The translations under genes were made by a program, and so were the position numbers. 64,000 nucleotides of DNA from JBBIJR01 sp037445875. Lineage in GTDB: Bacteria; CLD3; SB21. The stretch is taken from the NCBI GenBank assembly GCA_037445875.1, contig JBBIJR010000005.1, positions 12,507 through 76,506 of the forward strand. Reading direction: 5' to 3'. A model generated the notes under the pieces. It worked only from the letters and a program-made list of their open reading frames with translations. It was not told where the DNA came from and did not search any database. Positions 17,983 through 27,670 of this stretch are shown piece after piece. How positions within the stretch are numbered: the first letter of the stretch is position 1; every line of letters begins with the position of its first letter.

Positions 17983-20900
17983 ATGCTTAAAGAGGGCCGA
18001 TACTACAAGGTCATCTTCTTTTCGGATCTCAAGGGGTTCACCCAGAGGACAAAGGAGCTGGGTGATACCGGTATCGAGCGTCTCATGAAAGAAATATACG
18101 AGATCGCCCTTCCTCAATTCGACAAACATCACGGATACCTGCATAAGATCATCGGCGACAGTTTCCTCGCGGTGTTTGACAATTCCGACAGCGCCGTCGC
18201 CTGTGCCATAGAACTTCAGAGTACGTTCAAGCAGCTGAACCGAAGCCGGACGGACCGAGAAAAAATACAGATACGCATCGGTGTGCACAGCGGGGAAATC
18301 AACATTACGAGGATCGGCGACCGTCTCGACATCATGGGAAACGCCGTGAACCATGCGGCCAGGTACGAACCCAAGGCCCGGCCGGGCGGAATGTTGATCA
18401 GTGAGGATGTATACAAGGCGCTCGAAAAGGTTGACAAGTTCCTGTTCGAAGAGATTCGCCTTGATCTCAAGGACTACCCCGACACGACCTGTTACTACTG
18501 CATCGATTTCGGGCCGCCGGACAGTACGCTTTCTCCTGCGCGTCCGGCGATCCTTCCCGAGGAATTCAAGCAATTCCCGGCGACACCGGGTTTTGTCGGG
18601 AGAAAGGAAGAAATCGAGATCATCGGTCGGGCCGTTTCCAACCACACGATTCTGGTCATCATGGGGTTTGGGGGCATGGGAAAGACCTACCTGATGTCTC
18701 GTTTTGCGCAGGAGAACCTTCCGTCGCACGATCCCGTGTGGTTCCGGATCTATGACGATACGCCGCTGGATCGGTGGTTGTTCTTTCTTTCGGATTATCT
18801 TTTCTCACGGGGTTTTTCCGAATTCCGTTCCCTTCTGGAGCAGGAGCAGCGGGACACCATGAACCGTATCAGCATTCTGAGCAGCGCTCCGGAGGGGCGT
18901 GAACCGCGGCGGGCGTCGTTCGAGGACAAAATGAAGACCCTTTCCAGGGAGCTCGACGCGTCCGGTGCGGCATTGTGCATCGACGACTATCACAAACTGA
19001 AGGACCCGGAACGTTCCAAGTTCGACGCGGCGCTTGAGTATTTGGACCAACATCTGACCGCGGCGCGAGTCTTCCTGACCTCCCGCAAGCGCCCCAATTT
19101 TGTCCTAACGGCCAAGAACACCTTTCTTCTGGGAAAAGACGAAGGGCTTCGCGGCCTTCGGAAGGACGAAGCGTTCGACCTTATCCGCCGGCTCGCCATC
19201 ACCGATCGTCCGGATGAGCTCGAACAGGCATACGCCATCACGAACGGCCAGCCGCTGGCCATCGAAATGCTGGGCGTACTGAAGGGAGACGGAAGCTACA
19301 CGCTCAAGGAAATACTCAACAACTTCTCCGCCATCGACGATTCGGAGGAGCTCAACGAGAATTTCATCAGCCGCGTCTTCGAAATCCTCGACGAGACCGA
19401 ATTTGCCCTCATCCGGCAATTGTCCGTCATCAACGGTCCGTTCACCAACGAACTCATCTACCTCCTGGTGGAAAAACGTGACCGGAAAGTGATCAAATCG
19501 TTGATCGAAAAAGCGATGATCATCCGGCGCCGAAATGAGGAAGGAATAGAGACCGATCATTTCTATCTGCACGACCTGATTCGCAAGATCGCCATGGCCC
19601 GCCTGGACGAACGCGCCCGGCAGACCGCCCATACGAAAGCCGCACACTATTACCAGACCATAGCCCCCGGGGACATCGAGGAGCTGGTCCGCATCGAGAA
19701 TTTGTGCCTGCACCTGTCGGCGCTGGGACGGTTCGATGAGGCCAACACGCACTTGTTCGACTATCTGCAGTCCGTGTCCATCCACAGCGAAAAGGACGTG
19801 AAGATTTTGATCCCTCTCCTCGAACGTGCCCTGGACCACCCGTTGACGGACCGGACGATGCGAACGGTGTTCCTGTTCCAACTTGCGTACGGGTACTTTC
19901 GCATCCACGACTATCACAAGGCCCTGCGGGTCGCGGAGCCTCTGCCCGAGCTAAGCCCCGACAACGAGAAGGTCCACTTCTTGTTCGGCAACATTCATTT
20001 CAACCTCACCGATCTCGATCGGGCCCTGATTCATTTCCGGAAGGCAGCCGAGCTGTACCCGAATGCGCCGTTCATTTATATTCGTATCGGGGACACCTAC
20101 CGGCATCTCGGTCAGCACGAGTCCGCGCTGACGTACTACAAGAAAGCCATCGACCTCAACCCCAACTATGCGTATCCCTATGCGCAACTGGCCGTTTCGT
20201 GCCGGAAGCTCGGAGACCTGGACACGGCCGTTACGCATCTTCAAAAGGCAGTGGAGTTGAATCCGGAATTCTTCGACGCCTACCTGCAGCTCGGCCTGGT
20301 GTATCAAGAATCGAAAGACCTCACGCGGGCGATAGCCGCGTTTCAACGGGCGGTAGAGCTCAGTCCCGATTATGCGGAGGTTCACCTCAACCTGGGCGTG
20401 GCCTATGCGCGTGCGAAGGACTTTCCCAACGCCCTGGAATCGTTCCGTAAAGCGCTTGAGCTGAATGACCGGCTCGAACTGGCGTACTACAATCTGGGTC
20501 TGGTCTATCAGGAGATGCAGGACTACCGGCAGGCCGTTACGATGTATTTGAAATGCACGGTGCTCAACGAGCGCCATGCGGACGCTCAGTTCAATCTGGG
20601 TGTCTGTTTCGGCGAGTTGAAGGACGCCGAGAAGGCCGCATACCATATTCAAAAGGCGCTCGCCCTTGTTCCGGGTGTGCCGGAGTATCACGCGCGGCTG
20701 GGCGACTATTATGCCGAACTGCGCGATGAGGAGGCGGCCCTGCGCGAGTACCGCAAGGCGCTGGACATCAGACCGGATCATCCGCCGGTACTTCACCGAC
20801 TCGGGTTGGCGTACGAGCGTTTTGGCCGGGTAGACCAGGCGCTGGAAGTGATGCAGCGGTTGGTGCGTGTTCAACCCGACCACGTGGATGCGCTGCTTGA

Positions 20901-22806
20901 ACTCGGCCGGCTGTACGCAGACCGGAAGGACCTTCGCGCGGCCTGTGAGTTTCTCGAGCGGGCGGTGCGCCTTGACGCCGGCAACGCGTCCGCGTGGCAT
21001 CAGCTGGGAGCGGTATCGTATGCTCTCGGCAATTTCGATCGGGCCACCGGGAGCCTCACGCGATGCATCGAGCTCAATCCCCACGATACGCAGGCGTACA
21101 CGTATTTGGGAAGCATGCGGGCCTCTCTGGAGGATTACACGGGTGCGATCAGCTACTTCGAGCGGGTCCTCCAGCTGAAACCGAGAGACGCCCAGGCGCA
21201 TTTCAGTCTGGGTAACGCACATTTCGACAAGGCTGATTACGCCCGGGCCATCCTGCATTACGAAAAGGCGCTCGAACACGAACCGCAGCACGTTTTTGCA
21301 TGGGTTCACACGGGCCTTGCCTATCAGCATCTCAAGGACTACCCCAAAGCCGTGGATGCCTTCAAGAAGGCCATTTCCATCGACCCCGGCGATCCATACA
21401 TTTACGACTGTCTCGGATCCGTTTTTGCCCGTCAAGGCCGCTACGATCAGGCCATTCCGTACCTGACGAAATCGCTCGATCTCGATCCGGACAATGCCGA
21501 GACGATGCGCCGTCTGGCAGATGTATTCCAGGAATCCAGGCAGTACGACCGCGCGATCGAGTATTACGAACGGGCGATACGGAACGGCCACATCCAGCCG
21601 GCGGCCTTTTACAATCTGGCCAACGCCCAGTATGAGGAGGAACGGTTTGAGGAGGCCGTCATCAATTACGAAAAGGCGATCGAACTGGATCCAAGCGCTC
21701 ACAGGGCGTTTTTCAATCTGGGTAATCTCTATTACCGCTTGAAGCGTTTCGATAAAGCCATAGCGTGCTTCCAGCGGGCCATCGAGAAGGGCCCCGCGGA
21801 TGCGCGCGCCTATACCAACCTCGGCAGCGTGTACTACGATCAAAAGGACTACGTCAACGCGATATTCAATTTTCGAAAAGTGGTCGAGCTCAAGCCCGAC
21901 GATCCCCGCCCGCATTTCCAGCTTGCTAACACGTATTTTGACCTGAAAGACTTTGACGAGGCCATTCAGCATTACCAGCGTGCGATCGCCCTGAACGGAG
22001 CGGATGCCCGGTATCATTTCAATCTGGGGAAGGCTTATCTGGAGAAAAAGGACCTACCCGGCGCCCTGCGTTGTTTCGATGAGGCGTTGGAACTGGATCC
22101 GCACGATATCAAGGCCCACGTGCAGCTCGGCCATGCGCTGTTGGAGTCGGGGGATGCCGTCCGGGCCATCCGTCATTATCAGCGCGCTGCAGAGTTGGGT
22201 CCCGACCAGCCGTACCTGAATCTCTTGCTCGCGTTGTCGTACCACGATCTGAAGGACTACGCCCACGCCATCCAGTATTATCGAAAGGTACTGTCGATGG
22301 ATCCCGAAGACGCTCTCACGCACTTCAACCTTGGGCGCGCGTATGAAGACAACCGGCAGTACACCGAGGCCCTGGGCTGCTACGAGCGATCGGTACAGCT
22401 GGATGCCTCGCGCCTTGCGGCGCACTTGAACTTGGGTAATCTGTATCTTTTCGCGGGGCGGTACGACGACGCCATCGCGGCGTACCTGCGCGCCGTGGAG
22501 TTGAATCCGGATCACGCGGACCTGCACTCGAATCTCAGTCATGCGTATCAGCTCAAGAGGAACCCCGCTGCTGCGCTGCAGCATGCCCGGCGCGCCTTAG
22601 AACTTGAACCGCGCCATCCCCTGGCGTACTACAACCTGGCCTGTCTCTACGCAAACACGAACAACATCGAGGCGTCACTCACGGCCCTTGACAATGCGCT
22701 CCAAGTCGGGTTCAACGACTTGGTCAAACTGAAGACCGATCCCGACCTCGAACCGCTCCGTCACACCAAAGAATACAAGAAACTCCTAAAGAAGCACCAA
22801 TCATGA
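17983..22806 (+). CDS. Class III nucleotide cyclase - STAND NTPase - TPR signalling protein
   Basis: 1607 residues. Residues 1-185 form a class III adenylate/guanylate cyclase domain with metal-binding Asp15 (FFSDLKGFT) and Asp59 (KIIGDSFLAVF), 44 residues apart as in active enzymes, plus IGVHSGE and GNAVNHAAR (transition-state Asn/Arg). Residues about 205-560 are a STAND/NB-ARC-like ATPase (P-loop GFGGMGKTY near 230; Walker B ALCIDDYHK near 330; sensor region FLTSRKRP). From about 650 to 1565 I count about 27 TPR units of 34 residues. It probably makes a cyclic nucleotide when the ATPase switch is triggered through the TPR superhelix; trigger and partner are unknown. The stop overlaps the next ATG. 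Confidence 0.9.
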   Translation: MLKEGRYYKVIFFSDLKGFTQRTKELGDTGIERLMKEIYEIALPQFDKHHGYLHKIIGDSFLAVFDNSDSAVACAIELQSTFKQLNRSRTDREKIQIRIGVHSGEINITRIGDRLDIMGNAVNHAARYEPKARPGGMLISEDVYKALEKVDKFLFEEIRLDLKDYPDTTCYYCIDFGPPDSTLSPARPAILPEEFKQFPATPGFVGRKEEIEIIGRAVSNHTILVIMGFGGMGKTYLMSRFAQENLPSHDPVWFRIYDDTPLDRWLFFLSDYLFSRGFSEFRSLLEQEQRDTMNRISILSSAPEGREPRRASFEDKMKTLSRELDASGAALCIDDYHKLKDPERSKFDAALEYLDQHLTAARVFLTSRKRPNFVLTAKNTFLLGKDEGLRGLRKDEAFDLIRRLAITDRPDELEQAYAITNGQPLAIEMLGVLKGDGSYTLKEILNNFSAIDDSEELNENFISRVFEILDETEFALIRQLSVINGPFTNELIYLLVEKRDRKVIKSLIEKAMIIRRRNEEGIETDHFYLHDLIRKIAMARLDERARQTAHTKAAHYYQTIAPGDIEELVRIENLCLHLSALGRFDEANTHLFDYLQSVSIHSEKDVKILIPLLERALDHPLTDRTMRTVFLFQLAYGYFRIHDYHKALRVAEPLPELSPDNEKVHFLFGNIHFNLTDLDRALIHFRKAAELYPNAPFIYIRIGDTYRHLGQHESALTYYKKAIDLNPNYAYPYAQLAVSCRKLGDLDTAVTHLQKAVELNPEFFDAYLQLGLVYQESKDLTRAIAAFQRAVELSPDYAEVHLNLGVAYARAKDFPNALESFRKALELNDRLELAYYNLGLVYQEMQDYRQAVTMYLKCTVLNERHADAQFNLGVCFGELKDAEKAAYHIQKALALVPGVPEYHARLGDYYAELRDEEAALREYRKALDIRPDHPPVLHRLGLAYERFGRVDQALEVMQRLVRVQPDHVDALLELGRLYADRKDLRAACEFLERAVRLDAGNASAWHQLGAVSYALGNFDRATGSLTRCIELNPHDTQAYTYLGSMRASLEDYTGAISYFERVLQLKPRDAQAHFSLGNAHFDKADYARAILHYEKALEHEPQHVFAWVHTGLAYQHLKDYPKAVDAFKKAISIDPGDPYIYDCLGSVFARQGRYDQAIPYLTKSLDLDPDNAETMRRLADVFQESRQYDRAIEYYERAIRNGHIQPAAFYNLANAQYEEERFEEAVINYEKAIELDPSAHRAFFNLGNLYYRLKRFDKAIACFQRAIEKGPADARAYTNLGSVYYDQKDYVNAIFNFRKVVELKPDDPRPHFQLANTYFDLKDFDEAIQHYQRAIALNGADARYHFNLGKAYLEKKDLPGALRCFDEALELDPHDIKAHVQLGHALLESGDAVRAIRHYQRAAELGPDQPYLNLLLALSYHDLKDYAHAIQYYRKVLSMDPEDALTHFNLGRAYEDNRQYTEALGCYERSVQLDASRLAAHLNLGNLYLFAGRYDDAIAAYLRAVELNPDHADLHSNLSHAYQLKRNPAAALQHARRALELEPRHPLAYYNLACLYANTNNIEASLTALDNALQVGFNDLVKLKTDPDLEPLRHTKEYKKLLKKHQS

Positions 22807-25115
22807 ACCTGCACTTCATCGCCTGCGTGGGCTATCTTCTCGCGGGAACCGCTATCCTGAGCGCGCAGTCCGGGCGGTCCGAACTGCTCATCGTGCCCTT
22901 CGAACAGGAAGGTGCGCTCAAAGACAGCACGGCCGAGTGGGCCGGCTTTGCCCTGACCGACGTGCTGCAGCGCGGGCTGGCCGATCTGAAGGTTCGTCTC
23001 CTCGATCATCGGCCCCGCGCATCGGATTACGTCAAAGCGGCGCGCGAAGGACGCAAACAGCTCGTACTGGACGGGACCTACCAGATTGCGGGCGGGCGCA
23101 TCGAGGTTCGTCTTCAGCTGGTTCCCGTCGCCCAGGGGAGTGTTCCAGACAGGGAATTCAAGTATAAGCACTCCTGGCCGGAGGCGTTCTGGGAGCTGCA
23201 GGAGAAAATGCTTCTGGACGTACGAAAGCACCTCGCGGCGGGGAGCAAAACCGCGGATGTCCGGGCTGTCGTGCGCGTGATCCGGGACACGGACGCCTAC
23301 AGGAAGCTGATGCGGGCGCGGCTGCTCGCGCAGCGGCGAAGCGCTGCCGCATCCGCCGTGGACAGCCTCTTTGCGCAAGCGCTTTCCACCGACCCCCGCT
23401 CGACGTTCGGCTGGATGGCCTGGGCCGGTTGGGCGGCCGGACAGGGACAATACGACCGGGCGCTCGACCGGTACCGCCGAAGCCTGGCGGTGGACTCGGC
23501 GCAGCCCGGTGTTTTCCGCCGCATCGGCGACATCTATTTCAATCACAAAGACGACATCAAAGCCGCCCGAGAGGCCTATCGACGAGAGTTGACACTCCGT
23601 CCTGGCGACGCTGTGACGTTAACCGAGATGGGCCACACCTATTACGTGCAGCAGGAGTACGGACAGGCCCAGTCGTACGCAAAGCAGGCCCTCGCTCATT
23701 CACCCGCATCGGGCGGGGCCCTGAACCTCCTCGGCTTGTGTTCCATGGCGCTCGGTGATTCCACCGCGGCGATTCAATACTTCATGGACGCTGCGGCGGC
23801 CGATGCATGCGAAATCCCTTCGCGCAAGAACCTCGCACGCCATTACGAATCGACGGGCCGTTTTGACGCGGCGGGTGCGCTCTACCGCGAGATCCTGGCC
23901 TGTGATGAAAATGACGCCCTCGCTCACCTGTCTCTTGCCAACCTCTTGTATCACAAAGTGGGGACTCACCAATCCGCCCTGCTATCGTTTGTCCAGGCCG
24001 TCCTGCGCAAGCCTGAACTGGAAAGCGCCAGAACCAACCCCATCCAGGTGATCCAATGGCTGACCCAGAACAGAAAATCCCCGGATCGGCTCATGCAGAT
24101 TGCCGACACGCTGGAATATGAACTGTTCGATCTCGAGGACCGGGCGGAGGAGTTTCGTTACCGAACGGCGCTCGGGTTCTGCTACACCTACTACCTCGGC
24201 CGTCCATCGGACGCCATTAACCATCTCGAGATCGCGTGGATGATCCGTCCGGAGCCGAGGCTGCATTTCTATCTCGGCGAGGCGTTCTTCGCCCTCGAAA
24301 AATGGTCCCAGGCGCTGAGTCACTACTTCGAATATCAGGAGCATACCCAGGGTTCATACGATTATGCCAAAGGCCTCCAGGCGATCGCAAAGGTGCTGAT
24401 CAAGCAGAATCGCTTCGAGGAGGCCCAGTTGGAGATACTCAAGAGTCTGCGCCTGTATCCGAACGCCGAGTCGTATTTCTGGTACGGCGTTGCGCTGAGC
24501 AACCAACAGCAGTACGAAGCGGCCGTTGCCGCGCTGGAGAAGGCCGTGGGCCTGTATCCCAGCTATACCGACGCGCAGGTCGAACTGGGTCACACCTATT
24601 TTGCCATGAAGAAGTATGATGAGGCGCTTGCGCATCTTCGAATGGCGGCCGCCCTGGACACCGGACGCGCCGCGCTAAGGCAGGCCCTGGCCCTGGTGTT
24701 CCTTGCTCAAGGCAACTATTCCGAAGCCGAGGCGGAGGTCGATCGCGCGCTCGCAATCGCAGAAAGGCAGAAGGAACAGACGGCCGCGTACTACGGAACG
24801 AGGGGAGAAATCCTCCTCAAGTTGAAAAAATATCCTGAGGCCCGCGTACAGTTTCACCGGCAGGTCGAACTCGACAGTGGTGCCGCCACCGCCTGCTATC
24901 GGCTGGCGGCCACCTATGCCATTGACAAAGATGTGAAAAACACCGTTCTGTGGCTCGAACGGGCCTTCCAGAAAGATTTTGTGCAATTCGGTCTGCTCGA
25001 CGACGAACGGCTGTTTGATCCGGTGCGCGACAGTAAACCCTTCCACATGCTGGTGTCGCGCTATCGCCAGGAGTACAACGAACGTTTGATGAAATCCCTC
25101 AAAATCAAACCCTAG
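22803..25115 (+). CDS. Exported TPR-repeat protein coupled to the cyclase-STAND protein
   Basis: 770 residues with a signal peptide (FIACVGYLLAGTAILSAQS). Residues 25-150 resemble the N-terminal domain found in secreted TPR/TolB-like proteins that open with a nucleotide-free Rossmann-like strand (ELLIVPFEQEG, LVLDGTYQIAGGRIEVRL). The rest is TPR-rich (GWMAWAGWAAGQGQYDRALDRY; LAHLRMAAALD). It overlaps the preceding stop by 4 nt (ATGA), so it is made together with the cytosolic cyclase protein, though it should act in the periplasm or outer membrane. No enzymatic motif is visible. It may sense or scaffold; this is inference from context. Confidence 0.82.
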   Translation: MNLHFIACVGYLLAGTAILSAQSGRSELLIVPFEQEGALKDSTAEWAGFALTDVLQRGLADLKVRLLDHRPRASDYVKAAREGRKQLVLDGTYQIAGGRIEVRLQLVPVAQGSVPDREFKYKHSWPEAFWELQEKMLLDVRKHLAAGSKTADVRAVVRVIRDTDAYRKLMRARLLAQRRSAAASAVDSLFAQALSTDPRSTFGWMAWAGWAAGQGQYDRALDRYRRSLAVDSAQPGVFRRIGDIYFNHKDDIKAAREAYRRELTLRPGDAVTLTEMGHTYYVQQEYGQAQSYAKQALAHSPASGGALNLLGLCSMALGDSTAAIQYFMDAAAADACEIPSRKNLARHYESTGRFDAAGALYREILACDENDALAHLSLANLLYHKVGTHQSALLSFVQAVLRKPELESARTNPIQVIQWLTQNRKSPDRLMQIADTLEYELFDLEDRAEEFRYRTALGFCYTYYLGRPSDAINHLEIAWMIRPEPRLHFYLGEAFFALEKWSQALSHYFEYQEHTQGSYDYAKGLQAIAKVLIKQNRFEEAQLEILKSLRLYPNAESYFWYGVALSNQQQYEAAVAALEKAVGLYPSYTDAQVELGHTYFAMKKYDEALAHLRMAAALDTGRAALRQALALVFLAQGNYSEAEAEVDRALAIAERQKEQTAAYYGTRGEILLKLKKYPEARVQFHRQVELDSGAATACYRLAATYAIDKDVKNTVLWLERAFQKDFVQFGLLDDERLFDPVRDSKPFHMLVSRYRQEYNERLMKSLKIKP

Positions 25116-25122
25116 GAACGGC

Positions 25123-25947
25123 ATGGATTCACCGCTCGAGACCGACCGCGTCAGCGTCCCCGACGACGACCGAAGCGAATCGGTGCGCCATCATTTCGGC
25201 CGACTGTACAACATCATGCGCGAACTCCGCCGCCAATGTCCCTGGGACCGCGAACAGACCCATGAGACGCTGCGGCAGTATCTGCTGGAAGAAACCTATG
25301 AGGTGCTCGAATCGCTGGACGAGAGGCGGTACGATGAGCTGTGCAAAGAAATGGGCGATCTCATGCTGCAGGTGCTGTTCCATTCGAGGATCGCTTCCGA
25401 GAACCGCCGGTTCGATCTGGTCGACGTATTGCAACTGATCAACGACAAGCTGATCCGCCGCCATCCCCACGTGTTCGGGACGGTGGAGGCAAACAATGCC
25501 GAGCAAGTGCTACGCAACTGGGAACAAATCAAGTTACAAGAAGCAGACCGTACCTCTGTGCTGGACGGTGTCCCCAAAGCGCTCCCGGCTCTCGTGCGGG
25601 CCTACCGCGTCCAGGAGAAGGCCTCCCGCGTCAGCTTCGACTGGAACGATGTGCGCGATGTGTGGCCGAAAGTCCACGAAGAGATCCGTGAGGTGCAGGA
25701 AGCTGCCACCGGTAAGGACGCCAAACGCATAGAAGACGAAATGGGCGACCTGCTGTTCACGGTCGTTAACGTGTGCCGGTTCCTTGCCGTCAATCCGGAG
25801 GATGCGCTGCGCGGCACCATCGAGAAGTTCATCCGCCGCTTCCGCTACGTCGAAAACAAGTATGCGGAAATGAACCGCAACATGAAGGACTCTACGCTTG
25901 AGGAACTCGATCGGTACTGGGACGAAGCGAAAAAGAAGGGCGTGTGA
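25123..25947 (+). CDS. mazG: Nucleoside triphosphate pyrophosphohydrolase MazG
   Basis: Hydrolyses (d)NTPs to NMP and pyrophosphate; housekeeping of the nucleotide pool and stringent alarmone levels. 274 residues with the usual two MazG halves. The first has CPWDREQTHETL and LLEETYEVLES with KEMGDLMLQV (metal-binding EExxE and ExxD). The second has EEIREVQEA and EDEMGDLLFTVVN. The gene starts 7 nt after the TPR gene stop, so it probably shares its transcript. Confidence 0.95.
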   Translation: MDSPLETDRVSVPDDDRSESVRHHFGRLYNIMRELRRQCPWDREQTHETLRQYLLEETYEVLESLDERRYDELCKEMGDLMLQVLFHSRIASENRRFDLVDVLQLINDKLIRRHPHVFGTVEANNAEQVLRNWEQIKLQEADRTSVLDGVPKALPALVRAYRVQEKASRVSFDWNDVRDVWPKVHEEIREVQEAATGKDAKRIEDEMGDLLFTVVNVCRFLAVNPEDALRGTIEKFIRRFRYVENKYAEMNRNMKDSTLEELDRYWDEAKKKGV

Positions 25948-26022
25948 CAACAAGCAGTGTAATCCAATCGAGATCTCCGGAGGTATCTGGAGGTTCTCAA
26001 GCACCTGACGGCGGAACAACGT

Positions 26023-26166
26023 ATGAGAAAGGTGTTCGAGCTGTCCGAGATGGTCCGGAGCGACTTTCTCGATGGGATCCGCCGGAGATACCCGGCAGAA
26101 ACGGACCAAGAAATCCATCAATTGATGCTTGAGAGGCTGGGCCGGTGCCACAACCGCAACTATTAG
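26023..26166 (+). CDS. Small conserved protein partnered with a nucleotidyltransferase
   Basis: 47 codons from ATG 26023 (RKVFELSEMVRSDFLDGIRR ... LGRCHNRNY). This pattern, ending in CHNRNY, is common in short proteins encoded just upstream of DUF6036/MNT-like nucleotidyltransferases. In-frame sequence upstream (YLEVLKHLTAEQR) matches the usual N-terminus of such proteins but has no ATG, so either a rare start is used or the gene is truncated. It overlaps the start of the decayed transferase by 22 nt. Function unknown. Confidence 0.55.
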   Translation: MRKVFELSEMVRSDFLDGIRRRYPAETDQEIHQLMLERLGRCHNRNY

Positions 26167-26710
26167 TTAAGGTTCTCCAGGTGCTGAACGCGAAGCATAT
26201 CGACTGCATGCTCACCGGATCTCTTGCATCCAGCATGCAAGGGGAGCCTCGATCCACTCACGATATCGACCTGGTCGTTGAGCTGGCGGAGAATGCTGTC
26301 CGTTCTCTGGTCGACGCATTTCCTCCTCCGGCCTACTATTTGTCGTTCGAGGAGGCGGCCGATGCGGTTCGACGAAAAACCATGTTCAATCTGCTGGAAA
26401 CGACTACGGGCGACAAGATCGACTTATGGCTGCTGACAAATGATCGATACGATCAACGCCGTTTTCGCGGAAGATCGAGGTGGAAGCCTTTGGGACTTGC
26501 TTGAAAGGTTTGCTCCGGAAGACACGATTCTCATGAAGCTGCGATGGGCTAAGGTGAGCGGCGGTAGTGAAAGCAGTTCGTAGACGCTCTTCGGGTTTAC
26601 GAACTCCAATGCGCAGTATTGAACTTGTCCTATCCGACACGAGGGTCCATGATCTTGGTTTAGAAGATCTCTGGGACCGAGTCCTAACAGCAGCGAATCC
26701 CCTCCGTTAG
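26145..26710 (+). pseudogene. Decayed MNT/DUF6036-like nucleotidyltransferase
   Basis: The first 119 codons (26145-26504) carry the minimal nucleotidyltransferase core GSLASSMQGE ... HDIDLVVEL and KIDLWLLTND. After that the homology continues only by changing frame several times: RKIEVEAFGTCLKG, then APEDTILMKLRWAKVSGGSE (about 26514-26573), then KQFVDALRVYELQ (about 26571-26610), then HDLGLEDLWDRVLT up to TAG 26708-26710. At least three or four indels in about 200 bp indicate a dead gene unless this stretch is badly sequenced. It is preceded by its usual small partner gene. Confidence 0.7.
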
Positions 26711-26755
26711 GCCGGTCGGAATCCGTGCTCGGGACGGATTGGAAGGTTGCTGAAG

Positions 26756-27670
26756 TTGAAAAACCAGTATAAGCGCCAGGACGTTTTCCTTTGCACACAC
26801 GACGCACACGCGCAGCATGGCCACCGCGTGTCGGTCTATCACACGATGCACCGGAAAGGGTGCTTCCCCGATGGATGCACGTATTTTCGATGGAAGTGTC
26901 AGCAACTTGAGCACCGGCGCAAATGTTACCGCGGGTATCGTCATGTAGGCAGGAAGTGTTTCGGATGCAAATTTTTTGATGAAGAGAAATTTACACGCAA
27001 TCTCCGACGGTCGCCGGATATCGATTATGCTCAGTTCCTGGAGGACCTGGAGGAATTCGAAGACTGGCTGCTCGATGCGGAGAATCGAGAGCACTGGTGT
27101 CTCGGTGTGGTCGGCTCGATCAAGCCTCATCTGACGCAGGCTTGGTACGGAGGAAGGCCGGGTAAACCTGTCAGGGAGCACACACAACTGTCGGGTTACC
27201 TGATCGGCTTCAAAGAATCATTCATTGGCCGTACGCACTTCGACGACCCCACCTACGCAAGAATCGGTCGGGATATGCAGAATCGACTCAAGTTTCGCGC
27301 CGGAGATCGGGTGGAATTCAAAGCCACACTGGTCGTTTCCGAAGGACGACTGCTGTTTCGATCGTTGAAACAGATTGCGTGGCTGGAGCGCGGCCCGGAG
27401 CAGGAGGTTTGGGACGACAGCCGCGCATTGGTCGCCCGTGCGACGGGCACGACGCTGGAACGCCAAGCCGACAAGTGTGTGGCCTGCGACCAGGGCATGC
27501 TGATCGATGTGTTGGACCGGACCGATGCGGAGGAACGCTTCCACCACCGGATCTTCTGCATGAAAGGCATGCCCTCCGCCGCCCTCTGTACGTACAATAC
27601 GTCTTGCGATCTGTACGGTCAGACGTGCAGCAACCGTTATTATCTCTCCACCGTCTCACATCGCCCATGA
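26756..27670 (+). CDS. Cysteine/histidine-rich protein, possible zinc-binding, function unknown
   Basis: About 304 residues. The N-terminal 85 residues contain many Cys and His (CTHDAHAQHGHR, HRKGCFPDGC, RKCYRGYRHVGRKCFGC), typical of zinc clusters. The middle (LSGYLIGFKESFIG, LKFRAGDRVEFKATLVV, LFRSLKQIAWL) reads like an OB-type beta-barrel. The C-terminal 70 residues have another Cys set (CVACDQGML, FCMKGMP, CTYNTSC, YGQTCSNRYY). TTG 26756, 9 nt after GGAAGG, is my preferred start; TTG 26747 is also in frame. The stop overlaps the next ATG. I do not recognise the family; a nucleic-acid-binding role is only a guess. Confidence 0.7.
   Translation: MKNQYKRQDVFLCTHDAHAQHGHRVSVYHTMHRKGCFPDGCTYFRWKCQQLEHRRKCYRGYRHVGRKCFGCKFFDEEKFTRNLRRSPDIDYAQFLEDLEEFEDWLLDAENREHWCLGVVGSIKPHLTQAWYGGRPGKPVREHTQLSGYLIGFKESFIGRTHFDDPTYARIGRDMQNRLKFRAGDRVEFKATLVVSEGRLLFRSLKQIAWLERGPEQEVWDDSRALVARATGTTLERQADKCVACDQGMLIDVLDRTDAEERFHHRIFCMKGMPSAALCTYNTSCDLYGQTCSNRYYLSTVSHRP

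Noticed and set aside
19951..22017. 688-codon open frame antisense to the TPR region
   Set aside because: It is exactly opposite a real TPR array; periodic codon use in the repeats leaves the antisense frame open. No domain or ribosome site.
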